Positions 50,815-63,633 are shown, counted from the stretch's first letter. The stretch is DNA of 64,000 nucleotides from Daphnia carinata (GCF_022539665.2 NC_081331.1:6975534-7039533), one strand, 5' to 3'. Made by a program: numbers and translations. Notes: generated by a model not told the origin, from the letters alone.

Positions 50815-50901
50815 ATGTCGACAAAGTCCGGCTTAAAGAAAACGTTCTCGTGGCGTTTTGGCCCGTCCAAATTTAGCCGGAAGAGCAAACCGCATTCAGA
50901 G
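50815..50901 (+). CDS. alternative first coding exon B (basic N-terminus, 29 aa)
   Basis: The ATG at 50815 has A at -3. It opens 29 codons (MSTKSGLKKTFSWRFGPSKF then more Lys/Arg) and ends GAG|GTATGA with the GT at 50902, in phase 0. It joins in frame to the common exon at 52731, 1.8 kb downstream. The peptide carries Lys/Arg with interspersed Phe/Trp and no acidic residue except the last, a composition typical of membrane-phospholipid or nuclear-targeting N-termini (inference). It is an alternative to exon A, which encodes an acidic N-terminus. It is short, but the frame, phase and position agree. Confidence 0.75.
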
Positions 50902-52730
50902 GTATGAATTGTATTGACTTTCTATATTACTGCTGTATATCTGTGGGCGACCTGGTGATCTTTGGCATCCAATTTGTTGATACTAAAAAAGACTGGCGTT
51001 GCCTCGTTCGCTAAAGTTTTTGGCTTTTTCGAATCTTTGGGAACCGGTATTTCCCACAGCACCGACACTTTAGTCATATTTAATAGTGTGTTACCTATTT
51101 TTTCCATCGCCAAAAAATGTTGGCGTTGTTTTACGAAGAACGGGAGAGAAATTGAACTATATACTGTATGTATTTTTTTCTGTGGCCCTAAAAGGAAAAC
51201 CATGGCAATAGAGTAGTCTCTCTTTTTTCTTTTTTTTTTAATCCTCTTCGGTTCCTACTTCTTTCGTGTCTTGCTGGCTTTGCTCGTGGCAATCATGCCG
51301 TGAAGTCATCGCATCTGTTCTCCAACTTTTGAATTAATTGTTCTGAATTATGTAGTCAAACTTTCTTGTGTCGAGAAGAATCATTTGCCATTCAATTTGA
51401 CGACATCTATGTCAATTTGTTGTGTAAGCATGTGACAAAGCGACAGTTGCACTCCGCTGCGTTTACGTACCGGTTTTTTCTCAATATTTATTTGGTCCAT
51501 TTTTGACCGAGAATCGTGGTCATGTTTGACGTTCAGCCAGGCCATCCATCATTCATCTCGCGTTAGGGAGGAAGAAAGCCGCGCGGATTTTGTAACGTGT
51601 CATGTTTGCATGACACTCTTACGTTTCTAACTAGAAACTTAACAATAAGCCAGTAATTGACATGCATTTCGCGCTTGCATCCAGCCTGGTGTAAAAAGAG
51701 GTAGAACCGTGTACTGACGCGAAAAGGAGGCCATGACGCGGTGTAACTCACTCACCGTCTCTGGTGGTTACGATGGGTATGGTTGTTTTCTAAGTATTTT
51801 TTTTGGAAAGCCCTTTCGACTGGCAAATTATATGATATAATATGATGCTGTAACCATTTCTTGCATCTGCCTTGTTTTTACTGTTTATTTATTTATTTTT
51901 GATATGCTTCAGATGCGCAAAACGTCCATTCTGGTTTAGCGATCCGGTCAGGTGGTTTGAGAGCTAAGGAATCGTAAATGTGAAATTGCGTCAGCAATGA
52001 TATCGTGGAAATGGTGCAATCCGTCCGTTGAAGACTTGATTTATGTTAGTTGTGACGGGTTGTGACAAGCCGACCCCATTAAGATCAACAGAAGCTGATT
52101 TCTTTCGTCTCTTTTTCAATATTCTATTTGGCATTGATTTCTTCTTGTTAGGCTGGTAGTTTTCTTTTTCCTCGTCCCGTTTCGCGTGCGCTGGTTTTAT
52201 TTCGCGAGAAAAAAAAATCAGTTTTTCTTGCCTTAAATCATCACGACAAGTTTCTTCTTTTTTATGTGCTCATTTTCAGGGCTATTTTTTTGTTAGTCGA
52301 GTTGATTGCAAAATTTTGCATCGTTTATTCCGTCCTTTATTATTATGACAATGATAGGTATCCATTACTGATATCACTGGCGGCACAGTTTTCTAAATGA
52401 ATTAACTATCATTATTAATAATTATTACGCTGTATCTATTTAGCCATATAACAAAACACGCCACCATTCCCAATTCGGCTAAAACCAGTTTCTCTCGTTT
52501 ATTAAGGAAAACAAGCTTATCACTGTCATATCCCCATTACTCGTCTTTGAGTCGAATCCGTGATTCTCTCTCAGTTTAATCTGGTTGGAAGATAAATTTG
52601 TTCAGTCGGTCAAGAGACGTCGTTCGGTTCAGTTGCTCTATTAAATGTGCTCACAAATCACAGTTTCTCATAAAACAATATCTTTTCTATTGGCCGCCAC
52701 TTCAATTCGTCAATCTTTTGAACTTTACAG
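50902..52730 (+). other. intron between exon B and the common exon
   Basis: Begins GTATGA and ends TTTACAG at 52730, preceded by a T-rich stretch. No coding frame of interest lies inside. Confidence 0.7.
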
Positions 52731-54822
52731 GCAGAGGTTGAAGAACCCGAGAGTCGAAGGCACGCTAACGCCTTTGCGTTTCACGGCCAGCTCCAGCAAT
52801 CGGGTCTCAGTTTAGACGTTGAAAGAGACTCTAACGGCGAGAGCAACAACAGTGGGCCCAACAGCTCTGTCGGCTTCATTTCGGACATCTTGGACGGTGT
52901 GGTCTTCGCGCCGGTTGGTTCGTCTGAACTACCGCGCCCATCACCCGACACTCGATCGCGATCGACTTTGTCTTCATTCCGCCCTACACCGGAATCTGAA
53001 GAGCAGCCCAATCACCCAGTAACAACACCAGCGCCGGCAATAAGCAGTGGCAACCAGTTAGAGCCGATCAAATTGATCCGAGCCAAGTCGCCGCCATTAA
53101 CGGATCTCGAAACGCTATTTCAGCGCGAGTTAGCGGCCAAGATCAAGAAGCGCTGTCAAGACACCCAGCAGCGCCAGCTAGAGAAATCTCTGATTTCTCC
53201 CGTTAGCGCGCCGACAGTTGTACGGTCGCAATCGTCCGCCTTGCCGCCCATTCCGAAAATCATCGAAGACCCAGTGCATTCAGTCGTGGCCGATGTAGTT
53301 GTGTCCGAATTTGAAAACCCGCTCTACCAGACGTTAGACGAGTGTTATTCCGGATCACCTACATTACTTCCACCTCCTCCCCCGCCTCCACCACTTCCTC
53401 CGGCGTTGCAATCTGATAACGACGAAGAGGCCACCTATGCTGTTATAGAAGAGCGCAACGCGTCTCATTATCAGGCAGTAATCCCTGCGACTTCAGCCAG
53501 CTGTAACGAGGAAGATCATAGGGTCTACGCCCAGGTCAATCATAGCGACGAAGAAGAGCGAGTCTACGCTCAAGTGGCCGACGGCCTGGTAGAAGAGAAG
53601 CTCTACGACACGGTGCAGCAATCGGAAGAGACCGGTGTTGATCCCAACGCCATCTACGAGAATTTGGAAGAACTGCAAGAACGCGAACAGACTTACGCCA
53701 ATATCTGTTCGCCTTCGGACTGTACCCCACTATCGCATCCGGCCAACGTGCTAACCGCATTAATGTTGGACGTCGAAGCCACTTCCGCTGTTACCCCGGC
53801 GTCGTCGATCAGCCGTTCAAGCGACGACAGCCGCAGCTCGGGCAATTCATCGGGCAGTCCGCAACAATCGGCTTCGTCGCCCGAACAGCTTTCGCCCACC
53901 GATTCGTTGGCCAACGGAAGCATCGGATCCGCCCGCAATATCGGCAGCCCAGATTCGGGCGTCTTTGGACTCCTCCAACCTGCCCATTTTTCATCCGACT
54001 TGTCGCCTCCTACCGACGCGCTGAACAACAACGTGAAGACGGAACTGAAATCCGGCGGTCAACAAGATTTTTTGGATCAAACTTTGAAACAGTTCGAGAG
54101 ACTGGAACAGCTGAGTTCCGGAATTTTTGAGAGCTCGCTAAAACAGTCCGATAAGATGGAAGATGACTTGCAGCCTAATGGAATGGAAGAGAAAGTTGGT
54201 GCGCCCGAGCAGACGACCCAACCTGTTTTGCTTCCTGTCGTGATGGCCGAAGATAAGATCTTGCCCGTTTCAGAGATACCCATCGAGACACTTTTGGATC
54301 TGGTCGGATCTGTTGAGCCATCTGAAGCTAAACGACCTGAATCTGAATCTGAATCGGACGAAGAACATGTCGTTCGTCCGCCGCAAATGCCGCTGTCACC
54401 GCCCCCTGGCGAACCGTTCCGCACTTACGATCCGGCTAATGAGGATGGTCTTTTCCAGGCCTCACTGGTCAGCGTTAATTCGCAAGCGTCATCTTCAATG
54501 AAAGAAAGTGACGTCAGCGACATGGAAAGTTTTTCAAAGGAGACCATTCGATCTCCCGAACCAAAAGCCAATTTGGGAGCGCAGATCGTTGAGGACGAGA
54601 TGAAAAGGATGCAGGAGCGAGACCGACTTCGCAACGAGAAACTCGGGTTGGACAATGTTGGCCAGTCATTTGATAGACTCAGCTCGAACCGCTACAACGT
54701 CATTGATGAAATGACACCCAAGACCACTAAACGCAAAAACTGGCTTTCGCCCGCAACCGTGAATGCCACTTCTTCTGACCAGTTGGAGCCTTCGCCGCTA
54801 GATGGCAACCGGCGCCTATCTT
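52731..54822 (+). CDS. common exon of the rightward gene: disordered tyrosine-motif scaffold, 697 codons plus 1 base
   Basis: The acceptor TTTACAG precedes 52731, and the donor CTATCTT|GTAAGT follows 54822; the reading frame is open throughout and enters in phase 0 and exits in phase 1. The 697-residue segment is Ser/Pro/Glu-rich and disordered. Residues count from the exon start. A short Lys/Arg-rich helix-like segment lies near 130-145. LPPPPPPPPLPP at 213-224 could bind SH3, WW or EVH1 domains. Seven Tyr-x-x-aliphatic or similar motifs fall in 236-322 (YAVI, YAQV twice, YDTV, YENL, YANI among them), the last two forming an ITAM-like YENL-x9-YANI. A Ser-rich stretch, an acidic SESESD block and a charged coiled-coil-like helix (about 610-630) follow. 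A role as a phosphotyrosine scaffold is inference. The family is not recognised. Downstream exons are outside the window or too short to see. Confidence 0.88.
53655..53705 (+). other. ITAM-like tyrosine pair
   Basis: The codons read YENL, nine residues, then YANI, which fits the ITAM pattern Y-x-x-L/I-x(6-12)-Y-x-x-L/I. It is the last pair in a run of short Tyr motifs within the common exon. Tandem SH2 binding would need phosphorylation and is only inferred. Confidence 0.5.
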
Positions 54823-57228
54823 GTAAGTTCTCAAAACCCACTCATTCATTCTGTTGTTATATTCTTTTAACGATGATTTATTCGATTACGCATAAATCAT
54901 AACGGGAAGCTTCACACTTGTCTCACCTTCTGGGAAACATGCGTAACAATACCAGGGGATACAAAAAAAAAATCTATGGAACCAGTTTTCAATAGCTCGA
55001 TTAAGAGACTATCAATCCTGTTTTTCGAAATTCTCTTGTGTAACGTCAAGTCGATTAGATGACACAACATGCTCGAGCTAGATTTTTCTCCAATTGAGTA
55101 GAAAAATATTTTTAAGATGAATTTAGACACCGCCAGTGCTAGTGTTTATAGCCCCTTAATGGTCCAGTTTGACGGAAATCTGCTAACGCCTTGACACATC
55201 GCTAAGAATGCCCGAGCCGATAGGGAGGAAAAAACATACGTCTTGCCTCGTCATTTCTAATTTCGACATTCGTAGGAGGCCGGTGACCTGATCGTGATAT
55301 CTACAACACGCTTATCATATGCCGGTTGGAATGTAGAACACTAGGTTTTACTCTTGTTTATTCACCTTAGAGGCGAAGATAAAAAGACAAGAGAACGAAT
55401 GATAGAATAGAAAAAAAAAAACTCCTAAAAGCCCTGATCCCGCTAAGCCCGTAAGCTGTTGACGTCGTACGAGGCCAAATGGAAATTCCTTTCGGGAATG
55501 ATAAAGGCGTGCGGGTTACAGGGCCTAGTTAAAACAGCTATGGCGGTACGCTGCAACAAATTTGGTTATCACTGTCAACAATCTCATAACAATTTTCACC
55601 CCCTTCTAATCTCTCTTTCCCTCTCTCTAAAAAAAACTTTCCCCAACTTTTTTTTAATGTTTCGTGAGTACAGGGTAATGCTTTTCTCTTGACTTCCAAA
55701 GGTAATTCACTAGTTTCTCTCAAATGTGACGATGTTTTCATTTCCTTTTGACAAACGGGACCATGGCTGAGTGCGCACCTAGTGACCTGGATGCGTTTTG
55801 GCTTGTCTTTGTTTCAAGCAATGCCTTAGGATTCATTGAAAAATAATGCGAAAATTTTTGTAAATTGACCCTCGTTGTTCACAGAGATTATTGAAGTCAT
55901 GTTAAACAAAAACTTTTTGGGGTCGTTTGAATCAGGACAGGGAAAATTATGTGTTGTTTTTTTTTTTTAGGGGAGGGAGGGGGTATGTTTTGCTGTTGCC
56001 CTTGTTAATGTACCGAAGCTCGAAGTTGCCAAGACTGGCATTGGCGATTGTAGGTCGTGAGGTCTCTTTGCATACGACTCGACGACCTTTCGTGAGTTGT
56101 GTGCCCACGTTCGTCCTCCTTCCCTTTCTCGAATTTTACCAGCCGACGGAAACTATCGCATGTAACCTCGCTGGCTTTATTTTTGTTTGCTTGCTAACGG
56201 TGAGCGCAATTTTGTACAGCCGCCTCGCTCTGTCGTTTAAAAAGTTGAATGACCGCCCATTTTTTTGAGGGACAATGAAATCCTCCAAAGATGCTGCGTC
56301 CGTGTGTGTTAATGGCAATAGCCTTTTCTCGTGGACTTTGATAGCCGAACGGCGCCATGCACTCGTATATTCCTGCATGGCAAATAGGAGAACTTGTCTA
56401 TAGTAAAAACAAAAAATTGGTATGACGTTTTGCATTTTTCAAGTCCCTTGTTTTTATGTTGCACATGGCCCTCCCGTATAAATCAAATCAATTTAATGTA
56501 AACACCGTTAAATCAATGTCCACTAAGGATGTTTTGATCCTGCTGGGATTTTTTTTCAGGATAATCAAAAGGTCGTAAAAAAAACAGAGGCTTGAGAACT
56601 TACAGGAAAGCCGGTTGGATAGCGTACAACATTAATTATACGTACGTTGTTTGTTTTTGTTTCTCATAAACTGGCATTCAATGGCCATCCGTAACTATCC
56701 CTGAGTCAAACGAATCACGAGACAGCAGGTACCTTTTTTTTTCTGAACATGTGATAGTATCGCCTTGGGGGCAATATACTCTTAAATCGTTCATCCGTGC
56801 ATCTGAAAATGCGTTTTGCCATCTTCAGTGGTACTGTTCTGCCTTCTTTTTCTATACATTTTTTTTTTTCCCCTCTTTTGATCCTTGTCGTGTTTACTTT
56901 GCCCACCCGCTACTAACTGCTGGCCGTCCACATATTTTAACCACCCAACCATCTACCGATCACCGCCTCTAGCGCGCAGCCGATGCCTTTGGACGCTCCG
57001 CTCCAGCAACGACGACGTGCATTGATCACGCTGAGTTGCGTCGTCTAAAGAGAAAAAAAAAGGCGCGTCGTCAAGAGTTAAGGAGCGGGCATGCTGGTGT
57101 GTATCTTGTTACAGGAGTGTGTATGCGTGCGTGTGTGTGTGTGTGTGTGTGTCGGCTAAGAGGTCTTTTAAAGCGCGGCCGGGAGAGTCGACCGCAAGTA
57201 AGGCTGTAAGAAAGAGGCAGAGCGAAAC
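54823..57228 (+). other. intron following the common exon
   Basis: Starts GTAAGT. No acceptor followed by a phase-1-compatible coding frame is evident before 57229. The open frames are short and T-rich. The next constitutive exon must be further right, probably beyond the window. Confidence 0.55.
57129..57152. repeat. (GT)n microsatellite
   Basis: About 12 GT units, about 75 bases upstream of the inferred internal start site. Polymorphic length is likely, and a regulatory influence is possible. Confidence 0.9.
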
Positions 57229-57260
57229 AGTTGAGCTGGAATCGTTCATCGAGGCGGACG
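57227..57260 (+). promoter_or_regulatory. Inr-like + DPE promoter for first exon C
   Basis: An initiator-like ACAGTT (one mismatch to TCAGTY) places A+1 at 57229. GGACG occupies exactly +28 to +32 (57256-57260), the DPE position. The same GGACG at the same spacing is used by the leftward gene's promoter at 7932. The leader to the exon C ATG would be 204 bases. Confidence 0.45.
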
Positions 57261-57432
57261 TATACTGTCATCTTTCACGTGCAAGTGCCCCGATAACAGT
57301 TGATAATTGGAAGCGTCGTACGTATACAGAACACTATTATTCGTTTTTCACCGCGCATTTGTGCAACCGACATCCGCATTTCATCAATCGATTGGAGGTG
57401 GAAACGCGTGCGGTTTTTGAGCGGCACTTCCA

Positions 57433-57568
57433 ATGACGTCTACGACGGCCGTCGTTTCGGCATCTTCTTGCTGCGACGTCTACCTATCCAATAGAGACAA
57501 GCTGTTCAACGGTTTGGCACGCATCCCTAAAGCCGCTAGCACCAGCTGCCTCTTCTACGATGGCTCTA
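57433..57568 (+). CDS. alternative first coding exon C (45 codons plus 1 base)
   Basis: The ATG at 57433 opens a well-composed frame (MTSTTAVVSASSCCDVYL... with LSNRDKLFNGLARIP) ending at a consensus donor CTCTA|GTAAGT (GT at 57569). The exit phase is 1, identical to that of the common exon (54822), so both can splice to the same downstream exon. That would make a short isoform lacking the whole 697-residue Tyr/Pro-rich segment and starting from an internal promoter. The -3 base is C, so the ATG context is weaker than for A and B. An overlapping 105-codon frame ends in a TGA that shares bases with the ATG. Confidence 0.6.
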
Positions 57569-60500
57569 GTAAGTCTTTTGTTGGCTTGCTTGTATCAGTT
57601 TCATCTTTGCGGAGCAAACAAGTCCACAGATAATCATAAGCAAACAAGCGAAGAGATAAACACCGCTAATTTTGGTTGTTCTTCGCAGCGGGCAGACAGA
57701 CAAAAGCCTGTCATGACAAGGGGGGATAGCGCGTTTCTCGTCTGTTGAATAATCAACTATGGCATCGCAAATAAGACGGATGGACAACAACAACATCAAC
57801 CAAAAATGCGCCCTTCTTTCTTTTCTTTTTTTTCCTCCTCTTCTGATTCAGGCTGCGGGCAGAGGTCCCCGACAGCAAAAGGGTTGGAACCGCTATGTTT
57901 TGAAGTTAATGTTTCAACTCCCCATCCGGCTTTCTCGTCTCCATACCTGAATTGTTGATCGTGCGCGAATCAGTATTCTCTTTGGAGCTTTTGGCATCAA
58001 ATGTCCCGGTGACGTCTTCTCTCCTTTCAAGGCATTCCTGACTCACCGTCGTCCCTCGTTTTTTGTCCTCTGCGAAATCATTTTTAAATCTCTTGAAACC
58101 GTCTGGCTCGTCCTTGAAAATCTCACGAAAAGTGTGCGTTAACAATAGCACAGAATAAAGAAAAAAATCAGGGTTGGGGATCAGAAGAAAAAGAATTTCG
58201 GACAGTGTCTATTCGAACGTGACGCGTTGCCCATGAAGTTCGATCATGCGTGCATCCACTTGTATTTTTTTTTTCTAACGGTACACGATAGGGCGAAGAA
58301 GTTCAGCCGATGAATGACAGCTCGAAGCGTGCAGCCTTTAGCCGATAGCTACTTGAAATTAAATATTTCTTACCTTTCCGGCGAAACGATTAGATTGAAA
58401 TTGTCGAGAAAATTGAACGCGTTACTTATATAATTTTTTTCTTTATTATTATTAGTTTTTTTTTTAAGCATCATTAATGTTTTTGAGACCCTGGTCGCGG
58501 GAAAATGCGAATGAAGCCATAAACAGCGGACAAATCTGACACACTCGGCTAAAGTCGAAGTCCTTCAGTTAAGAGCATCCGGCCCGTTGCGGACTGTTTG
58601 CTCGCCAGTCAGGGATTTTGAGGCGAAGCGAAACCCGTTAAATGTTGATGTCGGCCGTATTGAAGAGCGCGACGCGACATGCAACAAATAGCAAACCACG
58701 TGTCATTTCCCAATTTAGCCTACAGCTGAGAATGAAGAACAAAACAAAAACTACACGTCAGTTTTGTACCGTTACGTGTCGATGATTGCATTCTATTCCA
58801 AAGAGATCCCCCCTCAACTCCGCAGGCGACTAGTTAAAAGAAATATGAACTATACTTTATACGACGAGAGAACTTTTTATTTAGGTGAAAATAATGTGTC
58901 GAAACGGATGAACGTTAATAACCCTGTGTCAGGGAGGGACGGCACTCATTTGGCATGGCTATTATTTACTTGTTTTTATTTATTTTTTTGTGCGCAAAAC
59001 TTTTCGTGTTTGAAACCTTTTAAGGTGCATAACTAACAATCCACTAAGTTGTGTGCTAACTAATGTCATTCGAAGAATACCGTACTATTTCGGGTTGACC
59101 CTTGAATTTTCTTTTCGGTTACAACCAAAATGCTGAGCCAATAATCAAAATGTGGACGTGGTTAAAGTCACGACGCTTATCGGGACTTTTTTTTTTTGCC
59201 GACACCGATCGACTTGTCGTGCGGTTGAGGGGGTTCGCGTGGCTCATCGACTATCAGCCATTTCGACCGCACCAAATAAAGGCAAATTTATTTTCCATCG
59301 TAACGTGCGTTGTCAATTTTTCTTAGTGTCGAATTGAGAACACGCATTCGCAACGTAGCTGGAATAAAAAAATATATATATTTTTGACAAGAACAAAAAT
59401 AGAAAAGAGTTAGAAACTAGGGAATAGGTGCGGTTCATTTCCCTTTTTGAACTGACTTCCATTCACGAAAGAAAAAACAAAACAAATTCGTGCGATATGT
59501 AGGCCGCCCGTTATGCAAACTGTATCATTATGTGAAATAAAAGAACCGAATTTTATTCGCGACCCCCAACAATATCCTAATTCCAGAGCATTATTCATGC
59601 GGTGATGAGATCGATGAACGCTATAAAAAATATATAAAAAATGGATGTACATTTTTTGTTGTTGTTTGATAACGATAATTTTTGAGAGAAAAAAAATGAT
59701 GGCATTTCGAGGCGAAACGTACAAATTTTCGCTGCGCTTAACCTTTGCCTATAATCATATGCGAAAATGTAAAACTGAAGAAAAGAATGGATGGTTTACT
59801 TGCCGTTACAAGTCTCGCCACATAGACACACACACACACATAAACAATCACACAGAGACCGCCTCCTTCCTTCCATATCGACATTGTCGGAATTCATCAA
59901 AGTAGAGAAGGCCGACCCGGGTGACCCGCCATTTCCCATGCTATTAAAAGAAAAATAGATAGGGAAAAAATCAAGCCCGCAAGGAGGTTTTCGGCACATC
60001 AAACCATTTGACGTCGTTTTCCAGTGATTCTCATTCTCCTATCACGCTGAATCGTTTTTCTTTTTCTTTTTTTTTTTTATCACGTATTTTGATGTTGCCA
60101 GCCGCAATCATTCGATTTTCTCCCCGGCTTGTGAAGAACATGATGACGATGATGTACATGATGTGGGATCGAATAGCTTCTTTTGTTCTCCGTTTCTAAT
60201 CTCCGCTACGGTCGTAAAAGAAAAGGAGGAAAGAAACAAATTCCATATTCTGTTATTTCATTTCCATGGTGTTGCCCACACGTAACAATTCGTGTATATC
60301 GAGTCACATTGGCTAGCCCGTAGAAAAAGGAAAACGAGTGGTCAGACAAAAAAAAAAAAAAAAAATTTATTTCAAATCTCTTTATCTACCAAAACGGGTG
60401 CTCAGCAAGAATAATAAAATTTAAATGGCCTCGAGTCATTTCGTATACTCGCTAATACCGCTCCATTGACGCATAGAAATCCGTTTGATAAAGGAGGAAT

Positions 60501-61449
60501 TGAATCAATGCAGTGATATATAGACGCAATCATTCAGACATTTTTATTCAACTTCTAAAGGGGAAAAAACGTCATTGTAATTCTGTAGCTGGTCCGCTAG
60601 GATGTTCAACAACCTTGACTTCGTCCGCAACATCTTTTCAAGGCAATTGCCGTATGGCTATTTTATTTTAGTCTTTTTTTTTTCTTTAATTCATTTCGAG
60701 GTCGTCGAATATATGCACGCACGACAATCTAGTACATTGTACGTCTTTGATATCAGTTCAACCATAAATTTTCAAACGTTTCGCTTCTAGTACATGAATT
60801 GCTACGATAACTGGAGGCGTTGCTCCGTGCGTTTTGTTTCGTTGATTTATCCTTAACTCCCGGAGCTCCTGGCTCTGTTCTTTTTTTTTTCTTTTTAATC
60901 ATCTTTTTTGAAATTTTTCATCCTCTCCCTTCTCCGCCTTTCCTTTCATCTGATGTCTTGAGTGAAGATGAAGAGGGGTATGGCGAGAGATCATCGGACT
61001 TTATTCTATGCATACTTATATATATATGCACGCGTGCTGTATATATATATATATTTTCCTTGTCTTTTGTGTTTGTGTAAATCACGGACGGCATATCCAA
61101 GTTGTTGTTTTTGTTCACCTTGTGCCCCCCTTTTATTTTTTTGCTTTTCTTTTGTTTCGATTAAATTTTTTTTATTTTCCTTTCTTTACCGGGTTGCGAC
61201 GTCGTTGAACGACGACAACTGGAACGATCCAGCGTCAAGGGCTTGCGTGTTTAGTCCTCTGGGGCGCCATGAACACCCATGAGCGTACGGTGTGAAAAAA
61301 AAAATCGAGGGCCGAGGTGGACGACCGACCGAAAAGAGTTTTTAAAAAATGCAGAAGCAAATAGCAAAGAAATAGAAGCTCTTGGCGCTACCTTGCGTTT
61401 ATCGATGTGTGTGTGTGTGTACGCTAGTAAAGGACGTTTGCGGCGGGGG

Positions 61450-61468
61450 TTGATGATGATGATGATGT
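61450..61468. repeat. (TGA)n microsatellite
   Basis: Six TGA/ATG units in noncoding DNA. Confidence 0.85.
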
Positions 61469-61922
61469 GGAACCCTGGAAACGAGCTTTTTTTGCCCAAC
61501 GCAAAACCCGGATTCGATTCGTTTTTTTCCTACACACGATGCTCAATTAAATCAGCAGGAGGAAAAACACAGGGAAAAAAAAATGACACGAAGTGATAAT
61601 TCAAACGACCCGACCAATGCAGTAGAAGGAGGCGAAAATCAGATCACGTTCTCTGTCGTTCGGGTTAACAGTTTAGACAATGAAATACGAAAAAGAACAA
61701 TGAATAAAAATAAATATTTTTTCCTTGCTAGTGAAACGGAATGAAGAAAATAAAAATGCGTTGCTCCGACTGCAGTCAGTGCTGCGAGCGTTGACGGAGA
61801 GTGTAGGCTCTCCATAGGATTATAGACTACGTTGCATTGCTCTAAGCTCAAGTCTTGGTGCTTAGTTCTCCTTCTTTTCTTCCTCCCCTCATTCGTTTCG
61901 AACTCCCCCCCCCGCCTTTCGC

Positions 61923-61948
61923 CCTCCTCCTCCTCCTCCTCCTCCTCT
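61923..61948. repeat. (CCT)n / (AGG)n tract
   Basis: Trinucleotide pyrimidine repeat in the intron. It yields a poly-Glu frame on the minus strand and a poly-Leu frame on the plus strand, which explains the long spurious open frames here. Confidence 0.9.
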
Positions 61949-63633
61949 CTCGCTTCTTTTATGTGTACACCTGGCGGGACTTTCAGGTGAGCAGGCTCAG
62001 TAACGAAACTCCGGTCGTGCTGGACGGTCTTGTTTACTATTCCATTCCATTTCGTTTCGTATTTTTTTTGTTTTACGTATAACATTTGCATACATTTTTT
62101 CTTCGCTTTGTTATTGACGTTATTCAACAGTGAGTCACTTTTCTTGTGCCACAGCGATTGAACAACTTTACCGCGAAAAGGATCTTTTTTTTTTCCTTTG
62201 TCCGTTCAATCAAAAAATTTTTGATTGTTCGTCGAGAGTTCTTCTCACCGGGATTCTCACACGCTGTTCCAGGTGCATATATTCTCTTTTCACGTTTCCG
62301 AAATGCTCGTCACGGGCTCCGGAAGTTGTTCGGGAGGTACAAGGCTTTTTGTTTGTTTTATTTTTATTGCAAATGATTAGTTTTTCTTGTCTTGTTATTT
62401 CGAGACTTTCTTTTCGTGAAAGGTGTGGCGTGTTTTGTTTCTTTTTTTTTTTTTTTTTTTCTATGTTTTTGTGTTCGTTTATTTCACTGTGTTAGCCCGT
62501 GTGTGTCTGTAGATGTGGGCTAGGTTCAAGACAAAGATCTGTCAGTTGTTCTGACCTTCCCGTTTGCTATTTTTGCCTAATTATCTCTTTGACTAAAGAA
62601 AACGAAACAAAATGCACTAAAAATCTTTGGAAGAAGGCAGATGATAACTAGCGAAACATAGTCGGAGGAGCTGAAAAGGTTCTTGGCTTGTGGCCTTTTA
62701 CGGCATGCTTTAGGAACGGCCGATGTCGATGTACGAAAGGGGTGATGTTGCGTGTTGTTGTGTTTAGTCTGTGGGTGTGTGTGTGTGTTACCATGTCGGC
62801 GTGTCCCGGCATCACGAAGCAGATGGTTGCGCCCTACTCTTTATCGACGTAAAAGGGAAAACGGCGATGACTTTGAGTACATTCGTCTCCTGTGTTGACC
62901 CGCTCTCATCATGTCGCACTCGAATACCAGACCCGCGCGCTAAAACTTGTTTGTTTTCTTTGGTTTCTCTTTTTGAAATTGGTCCACATCCTTGTCAAAA
63001 CTAGGCAATCCTCAATCTACCAGTTTACCCACGACCTGAAAACGATGGAGATTCACTCCATTTGCGCTAACCTTTTCCAGTTTCGTTTTCGGGATTTCGC
63101 CCTTCTCCCATTGAGGTTAAACATAAGAGATAATGCGGATTTCCTTAGTCTAATTCCAAAGAGGTCGCATGTGCCATTTTTTTTTATTTGTCGCCCCTTT
63201 TTCGCTACCAGGGATTTGGTGTCTGTCGGTCAAAGGAAACAATTTCCGCTTGTCTCCTGCTTGACGATGAATCGTCCTCACCCCCACACCCCTCTGTTAA
63301 ATAAGTTAAAATAATCGTTCCTCCATCTCCCCCTGAAAAATAAAATAATACGCCCTATGCTCATCCGCACTTGAACTAGGGTCCTCCCCCCCACTTTCTG
63401 GTATCCGTTAGTTCCCTTACCACATGTGTTACCTTCTGTAACAAACAACAAAAAAAAACAAGAGCAACTGCTAGAGACATGGGCTAACATGGGACAAACC
63501 AGGTGTTGCTCTCCCCCCCGACTTCACAGAAACCGTCTGGTTCCGGTCCACAAAGCGAAATAAATAACGACAATTTTTTTTTTTGAAGCTGGAACAATCA
63601 GCCCACCTGTTTATTGTAACCCTCTATTTATTT

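Noticed and set aside
57119-57436. 105-codon frame ending on the ATG of exon C
   Set aside because: It starts in a (GT)n repeat giving Cys/Val alternation and begins upstream of the inferred start site at 57229, so it is unlikely to be translated.
61987-62040. Peptide-like stretch VSRLSNETPVVLDGLVY after an acceptor-like TTTCAG
   Set aside because: It reads well only from a phase-0 junction, whereas both upstream exons exit in phase 1; joining in phase 1 meets an early stop. The following sequence is T-rich noise.
61639-62127. 162-codon minus-strand frame with a poly-Glu stretch
   Set aside because: The Glu run is the translated (CCT)n repeat; the rest lacks domain-like composition.
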